In this document: positions 59,411 through 64,000 of the stretch, one piece after another
How positions within the stretch are numbered: the first letter of the stretch is position 1
How the letters are laid out: each line of letters opens with the position of its first letter
NCBI RefSeq assembly: GCF_000186345.1
Contig: NC_014962.1
Coordinates: 4,926,450-4,990,449 of the forward strand
Reading direction: 5' to 3'
DNA: 64,000 nt
From: Isosphaera pallida ATCC 43644
Lineage (GTDB): Bacteria; Planctomycetota; Planctomycetia; Isosphaerales; Isosphaeraceae
Notes under the pieces: generated by a model
Database searches by the model: none
The model's input: the letters and a program-made list of their open reading frames with translations, nothing else
Told to the model about the DNA's origin: nothing
Position numbers and translations under genes: made by a program

Positions 59411-60724
59411 ATGAGCGCGAGCGTATCGGGAGCTTCAAACCCAGCTCCGTCCCAGCCCGAATCCTCACCAGTGGTCGATCGAGCCGAACCGGAAGCGGTC
59501 CCCTCGGAACCCTCCCCACTTTCCAAACCGCGCTTAGGCGAAACGCCGCCCACGACGGACTCGCCTCGCTCTGGATTCCGAATCAACCACCAGGAGGAGG
59601 AATCCATCGAAGTCTTGCCACACCCTGATCCGCGTCGCCCCGCGGTTTCGGAATCCTCCCCGTCAACGACCCGCTCGCGTCGTCCTCGGACGTCGGCTCT
59701 AGAGGCGGCTTCGGATCGGATTCGAGGGATGCCCCGTAGCGCGTGGCGGCGGGGTGGGATCCTCGTTGTGGCGATGGTCGCCCTGGTGTTGGGTTGGTGG
59801 TTTCGAGACCAACCGCGATCGTGGTTGGCCCGTCACGACATCTACCGCACCACCGCCGAGGCGATCGAGTGGCGGCCGGAACCGCCCGATTGGATTCGCC
59901 CCTCCGCATCCGATCTGGCGATTCAAGTGGCTCAACGCGCGGCTTGGCCCGACCGATTCAGCCCTCTGGAGATTGATCTAGACCGCTTGGCCGACGACGT
60001 GCGGTTTCATTGTCCCTGGATCGACGCGGTCGAACGAGTCGAACGAGTCTGGCCCAATCGGCTGATCCTGCATGTACGCTATCGCAAGCCCGCCGCCCGA
60101 CTGGTGTTTGGAGACGGTCAGGCCGAAGCCATCCTGGACCAACACGGCGTGGTGTTGCCCGCGCGCGAGGTGGAGGAGCGGGTTGCTGCCGACCTCGTGC
60201 GGCTGATCCTCAAGAATGACAACCCCGACCGCCTTGATCTGGGACTCGACCCCAACCGCGAACCCGGACGCCATGCCGCCCGTTCCGGCTCGACGAACCC
60301 CAACGCCCCCGAAGCCCAACGCCTTCGCAACGCGATCCACTTGGCCATGTTCCTCCGCGACCAACGCGACGCACTGCGCGACTCGTCGCGGACCACCTCG
60401 GAGGACGCCGACCTCGCCCGAGCCGACGCCCTCTGGCTGGAACGGGTGGCGGTCAATCCCACCGACCCTCGCGGCTTGTTCATTTGGATTCAGTCGCGGA
60501 CCTGGATCGTCTGGGGACGCTCCCTGGACCGAGCCGACCCCGAGGGCGAACCCTCCAACCTTGAGAAATGGCCCGTCTTCCGACACCTGGGACGCCGTCT
60601 GGTGGCGCGAGGAATCCCCCCCACGCCCGTGGTCTTCGACCTCTCGCGCCGCGAATTCCTCCTGGGCGGCCTCCTGGAAGAGAACGAGACTCAACAAGCC
60701 CCGACGTCCCCAACCACACCCTGA
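59411..60724 (+). CDS. ftsQ: FtsQ-like cell division protein
   Basis: 437-residue protein. A long Ser/Pro-rich cytoplasmic region of about 110 residues precedes one membrane helix (GGILVVAMVALVLGWWF). The periplasmic part contains a FtsQ-type segment: PWIDAVERVERVWPNRLILH, then RKPAARLVF and ILDQHGVVLP. The placement after murB supports the call. Alternative: a general POTRA-like envelope protein. ATG 59411 lacks a clear ribosome binding site, and the frame stays open upstream to 59240. Confidence 0.65.
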   Translation: MSASVSGASNPAPSQPESSPVVDRAEPEAVPSEPSPLSKPRLGETPPTTDSPRSGFRINHQEEESIEVLPHPDPRRPAVSESSPSTTRSRRPRTSALEAASDRIRGMPRSAWRRGGILVVAMVALVLGWWFRDQPRSWLARHDIYRTTAEAIEWRPEPPDWIRPSASDLAIQVAQRAAWPDRFSPLEIDLDRLADDVRFHCPWIDAVERVERVWPNRLILHVRYRKPAARLVFGDGQAEAILDQHGVVLPAREVEERVAADLVRLILKNDNPDRLDLGLDPNREPGRHAARSGSTNPNAPEAQRLRNAIHLAMFLRDQRDALRDSSRTTSEDADLARADALWLERVAVNPTDPRGLFIWIQSRTWIVWGRSLDRADPEGEPSNLEKWPVFRHLGRRLVARGIPPTPVVFDLSRREFLLGGLLEENETQQAPTSPTTP

Positions 60725-61064
60725 GAAAACATGAAAAATCCTCCGCCTATTCGATGAATTTTTTCGTCGAGGTGGAACAAACACGCTGGTCGAACGAATC
60801 CCCTCATGGCGGGGATTCCGATTGGCCTTCGAGGTCTCACCGGAGCGGGTGTGAGTGTGAGTGAACTTCTCTCCCCACCCCTTGCGGGATCGAGCCTCTC
60901 AAATCAACCCCGAACCATCGCACCGAATCCGATACGGAATCGCTCTCGACCAGAATGCGGTCCCTCTCATCGAATGGAAATTTCCTCGCATGAGCAGATT
61001 GCCTGATTGGGATCGGGATCAACCTTACGGACGAGATTTCCGTGGCGAATCGAGGAGAAACGGC
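60725..61064. other. 340-base intergenic region
   Basis: A frame is open through most of it in phase with the next gene, but it contains no convincing start, and I treat it as leader sequence. No RNA gene was seen. Confidence 0.4.
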
Positions 61065-61799
61065 ATGCCGCGAGTTGAACACGCTCCCAGTTCCACCCCA
61101 GTCAATACCATCAACGGGAGGTCCGAGTGGGAAACGCGGCTCATTCGTCTGGAACAGGCCCACCAAACCTGGAAGACCGCCGCACTGGGATTGGGCGCTT
61201 TGCTCGTGAGTCTGGCGGCCATGCGCGGGGTCGGGGGACTGAATCGAGGCGGTGTGCTGGAAGCGCGCGAGTTTCGCCTCGTTGACGCCCAGGGCGCGAC
61301 CCGCGCGGTGCTGGGTCTGCAGCATCACGGCTTGCCCACGCTCGACCTGCTCGATGGGCGCGGCGAAGTTCTGGCGATGTTGCGGATCACTGACGACACG
61401 GGTGCGGCGTTGACCCTGCGGCAACCGGATTCAGGCCACCACGTCGTCCTGGAATCCTCGGCGTTAGTGACTCAACTGACGATGATCGGTCCCGATAACA
61501 AGCCGACGATCAGCCTGTATCGCCACCACGAAAAGACCGGCCTGATTCTGAGCGACTCGGAACGGACCCAGCATTGGTCTGTTGATCGGGGAGAGTCACA
61601 ACTGGCGCGACGGCACTCGCAAGCCAACGCCTTGCAAACCCAACCTGGATCCACCCCCTCGTCTTCTTTGCGGAAATCGGTCTCCGGTGCCAGCGCCAAC
61701 GATGCTTCGGTCAAACCGGTCCTCAAGTGGGTCGAAGCTCCTTGTTCCCACCTCAACCCCAACCCCGACGACGGCACGACCTCCCGACGACCAATTTGA
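61065..61799 (+). CDS. single-pass membrane protein of unknown function
   Basis: 244-residue protein with one membrane helix (TWKTAALGLGALLVSLAAM, about residues 35-53). It is followed by repeats of the form FRLVDAQGATRAVLGL, TLDLLDGRGEVLAMLRI and ALTLRQPDSGHHVVLESS. This short beta-repeat pattern is common in bacterial surface proteins of unknown role. The last 60 residues are Ser/Pro-rich. ATG 61065 follows GGAG eight bases upstream. Confidence 0.65.
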   Translation: MPRVEHAPSSTPVNTINGRSEWETRLIRLEQAHQTWKTAALGLGALLVSLAAMRGVGGLNRGGVLEAREFRLVDAQGATRAVLGLQHHGLPTLDLLDGRGEVLAMLRITDDTGAALTLRQPDSGHHVVLESSALVTQLTMIGPDNKPTISLYRHHEKTGLILSDSERTQHWSVDRGESQLARRHSQANALQTQPGSTPSSSLRKSVSGASANDASVKPVLKWVEAPCSHLNPNPDDGTTSRRPI

Positions 61800-61927
61800 C
61801 ACCACGGCGTCGTCACCTTACCGTAACCTCGACCTGTCGTTCCACCGCGCGTCTTTCGTCTCCTTTCAGCTCCTCTTCTCTTCACGTTGGAACGGCGACC
61901 CAAAATCCCGAGTTGAGGAAGCGTCAC

Positions 61928-62596
61928 ATGAGTCGAACCTTATTAGATCGGGATCGAACCCTTGAGGCGATCCTGGAGCGTAAGCTTGTGGCAGTGGTGC
62001 GCTCCGAGCGGGCTGATCGTCTGGTGGGTGTGCTGGAGGCATTGGCCGAGGGCGGGGTGGATGTCGCTGAAGTGACGTTCACCGTGCCCAACGCCCTTGA
62101 GGTGATTCAGGAGGCCCGCCGTCGCTTGGGAGATCGGATCAAGCTGGGAGCCGGCACGGTGTTGGATCCCGAAACCGCTCGCGCAGCGCTCTTGGCGGGC
62201 GCATCGTTCGTGGTGGCACCCACCTTGAATCTGGAAGTGATCCGGTTATGCCGGCGTCATGGCGCGGTGGTGATGCCCGGAGCCTTCACCCCCACCGAAA
62301 TTCTCACGGCTTGGGAAGCCGGGGCCGACGTGGTCAAGTTGTTCCCAGCCGATGTGGGAGGCCCCGCCTATCTCAAGGCGATCCGCGCGCCGTTGCCCCA
62401 GGTCAAACTCATGCCGACCGGAGGGGTCGATCTGACTACGGCGCGGGCGTTTCTCGACGCCGGGGCCTGTTGTCTGGGAGTAGGCTCCGCGTTGGTGGAC
62501 CCCAAGGCGATTGCCTCGGGAAACACCGATCGGCTCCGGGAATTGGCCCGCCAGTTCCGCGCAGTGGTTGACGAGTCGCCCATGGTCGGGAACTAG
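61928..62596 (+). CDS. eda: KDPG/KHG aldolase
   Basis: 222-residue class I aldolase that splits 2-keto-3-deoxy-6-phosphogluconate to pyruvate and glyceraldehyde 3-phosphate, or 4-hydroxy-2-oxoglutarate to pyruvate and glyoxylate. The catalytic glutamate is in VDVAEVTFTVPN. GAGTVLDPETA, the Schiff-base lysine in DVVKLFPAD and MPTGGVDL complete the site. The length is normal. GAGGAA precedes ATG 61928. No Entner-Doudoroff partner (edd) is adjacent. Confidence 0.93.
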   Translation: MSRTLLDRDRTLEAILERKLVAVVRSERADRLVGVLEALAEGGVDVAEVTFTVPNALEVIQEARRRLGDRIKLGAGTVLDPETARAALLAGASFVVAPTLNLEVIRLCRRHGAVVMPGAFTPTEILTAWEAGADVVKLFPADVGGPAYLKAIRAPLPQVKLMPTGGVDLTTARAFLDAGACCLGVGSALVDPKAIASGNTDRLRELARQFRAVVDESPMVGN

Positions 62597-62673
62597 GTTG
62601 TGTTGACCATCACCCGAGTCGTTTCCACCAAGGTCCGACATTGATATTTGAAATTGTATTTTATGGGGTGAAT

Positions 62674-63774
62674 TTAATCTCGGAAGACTTTCATGCTTGG
62701 ATGATCGACCAATTCGAAGCGTTGTTTGGAATCGGCGATGGTTTCGCCGCGTTGGTGGATGCGGTTCTCGGCGGTGGCTCCGAGGCGTCCGTCGGCCTGG
62801 GCGAGGTACCAAACGCGGTTGGGGTCGATCTCCATGAGGCGGGCGCAGGTGGCATCCACGGCTGGGAGGTCGAAGCCCATCGTGATCAGGCCGGCCGGTT
62901 TGGGGTTACCCATGATGGGACCATCGCCGTCCATGCCCACGATGCCGTCAACGATCGCCAGGTGGGGTCGGACGGTGGCGTTGATGTCAAGGATCGATTG
63001 CATGATCCCCTGGTAATGAAGGACGTTTTTGGGCCAACCGTAGCAGAGGCCGGGCATGACGCCAAACATATTCTTCATCGAGAGGGTCACGCCGGCCCAG
63101 TGGTGGGTCTTCATTTTGGGCAGCGAGACGATGAAGTCGGCCCGTTTGAGGGTGGCCGGCAGGAACAACTCGGGGAGGTTAGTGGCTCCCATCGGGTTGC
63201 GGGCGACGAAGATATCGTCGTGGTTGAGGTCGATGAACTCGATGCCGTCCTCGTCAAGGATGGCTTTGAGGCCCGACTGTTCCAGAACGTAGTCGGTGTC
63301 GCGGCAGTGACCTTGGCCCTCGGCGACCAGCACCTCGCCGGCGTCGAATTTGCGGAATGCCTCGGCCACTGCGCGAATGAAGCGGGGATGGGTGTTGATT
63401 TGAGGCGCGGCGGTGCTGGGTTCGACCAAGTTGGGTTTGAGCAGGATGGTTGCGCCGCGAACCCGATCCAGGTCGAGACCCAGTTCAACCAGGCCGCGGG
63501 AGATGGTGTCCACGAGCCGGGCGTCGTCGTCGTAGGAGGCGACGCGGGTGATCAGCACCTCGGCGGTGATGTTCGGCTGGGTGCGGGGCGGCAGTTGGGG
63601 GAGGCCGCGATGGCCAAAGACGCGGCTTAGAACCGCCGCGCCGCCGTTGGAGAGGGCCAGACCACCGGCAATCGCGGCGGTTCCCAACCCGGCGGCGGCC
63701 AGGAAGCCGCGGCGCGAGGTGGAAACGGGGCAGGATTCGGGAGTCTCCGGGGTGGGTGAGGTCTCAGAGTTCAT
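62674..63774 (-). CDS. DUF362 protein exported by the Tat pathway
   Basis: 366-residue DUF362 protein, a planctomycete-type secreted member. The twin-arginine signal is TSRRGFLAAAGLGTAAIAGG. Family blocks include ILLKPNLVEPSTAAPQINTH, FIVSLPKMKTHHWAGVTLSM and the AIVDGIVGMDGDGP segment. The function is unknown. ATG 63774 overlaps the stop of the preceding partial gene (ATGA), so the two are coupled. Confidence 0.88.
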   Translation of the reverse strand: MNSETSPTPETPESCPVSTSRRGFLAAAGLGTAAIAGGLALSNGGAAVLSRVFGHRGLPQLPPRTQPNITAEVLITRVASYDDDARLVDTISRGLVELGLDLDRVRGATILLKPNLVEPSTAAPQINTHPRFIRAVAEAFRKFDAGEVLVAEGQGHCRDTDYVLEQSGLKAILDEDGIEFIDLNHDDIFVARNPMGATNLPELFLPATLKRADFIVSLPKMKTHHWAGVTLSMKNMFGVMPGLCYGWPKNVLHYQGIMQSILDINATVRPHLAIVDGIVGMDGDGPIMGNPKPAGLITMGFDLPAVDATCARLMEIDPNRVWYLAQADGRLGATAENRIHQRGETIADSKQRFELVDHPSMKVFRD

Positions 63775-64000
63775 CGGGGGAGTTCCCGGTGGGGGGACGG
63801 CGGCATGGTGGGGACGATTCCCAGCAATTCCAACGTGGTCTGGGCGAACTGGGCGGCAATCAGGTGCGCTAGACGCCACGGGTCGGCGCTGGCGGGGCGG
63901 CGGCGAAGATCCTCGGCCGATTCGCTCAACCAGGACGTGCTGAGGGTGGCTTGGTCGGTTTGACCCCAGGCAACCAGACCCAGAAGTCCCCAGCAGAGGG
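63771..64000 (-). CDS. partial gene, carboxyl end only, function unknown
   Basis: The final 75 or so codons of a gene that begins beyond the window. It reads LLGLVAWGQTDQATLSTSWL, then ADPWRLAHLIAAQFAQTTLE and ends in PSPHRELPR. The stop overlaps the start of the DUF362 gene, which supports it as coding. I do not recognise a family. Confidence 0.6.
   Translation of the reverse strand, partial: LCWGLLGLVAWGQTDQATLSTSWLSESAEDLRRRPASADPWRLAHLIAAQFAQTTLELLGIVPTMPPSPHRELPR

Overview
The window looks like a chromosomal segment of a GC-rich Planctomycetota bacterium, possibly Isosphaeraceae (the family is an inference). Supporting signs are two DUF1559 pseudopilin-like proteins beginning with the [20 protein letters not shown] helix, a giant RTX protein with the planctomycete LEDRTLL amino-terminal motif, an ECF sigma factor, soluble kinase/phosphatase genes, and planctomycete-type secreted BNR and DUF362 proteins.

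Positions 1-28,700 are a defence island, with every gene on the minus strand. In transcription order it holds: (i) an SNF2-type helicase, a frameshifted GxxExxY gene, a type III-like Mod methyltransferase and a type III-like Res helicase/nuclease (28,664 to 18,854); (ii) a DISARM DrmD-like helicase with DUF3883, a DUF1156 (COG1743) adenine methyltransferase, a DUF433/DUF5615 toxin-antitoxin-like pair and a DUF499 ATPase, joined by ATGA overlaps or a 1-base gap (18,433 to 7,555); (iii) cargo: a secreted BNR-repeat protein, an Mrr-like endonuclease and a frameshifted secreted-protein gene (7,301 to 3,919); (iv) a DUF4338 (DruA-like) gene, a NurA nuclease and a HerA ATPase that runs off the left edge (3,777 to below 1).

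The most unusual feature is the invasion of this island by palindromic repeats that sit inside genes without breaking them. At least three sequence families lie in frame in the DUF499, DUF1156, DrmD-like and Mod genes. A complete REP-associated tyrosine transposase (RAYT) domain is also embedded in frame in the middle of the DUF1156 methyltransferase. Separately, the NurA/HerA junction carries a 114-bp tandem duplication that doubles the HerA ribosome binding site and start and stays in frame.

Positions 29,200-41,050 hold regulatory and housekeeping genes: an ECF sigma factor, CsrA, a DJ-1/PfpI protein, an ABC exporter fused to DUF1854, a small ribbon-helix-helix-like protein, a Ser/Thr kinase and PP2C phosphatase, a GNAT acetyltransferase, and an M16 peptidase pair in which only the second subunit has the zinc motif.

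Positions 41,400-64,000 are mostly cell surface and envelope: the 2,233-residue RTX protein, a coiled-coil protein and a large secreted protein of unknown function, two DUF1559-plus-lipoprotein pairs, a secreted unknown protein, MurB and an FtsQ-like protein, a membrane protein of unknown function, KDPG/KHG aldolase, a Tat-exported DUF362 protein and a partial gene at the right edge. All identifications come from reading motifs by eye; no database search was run.
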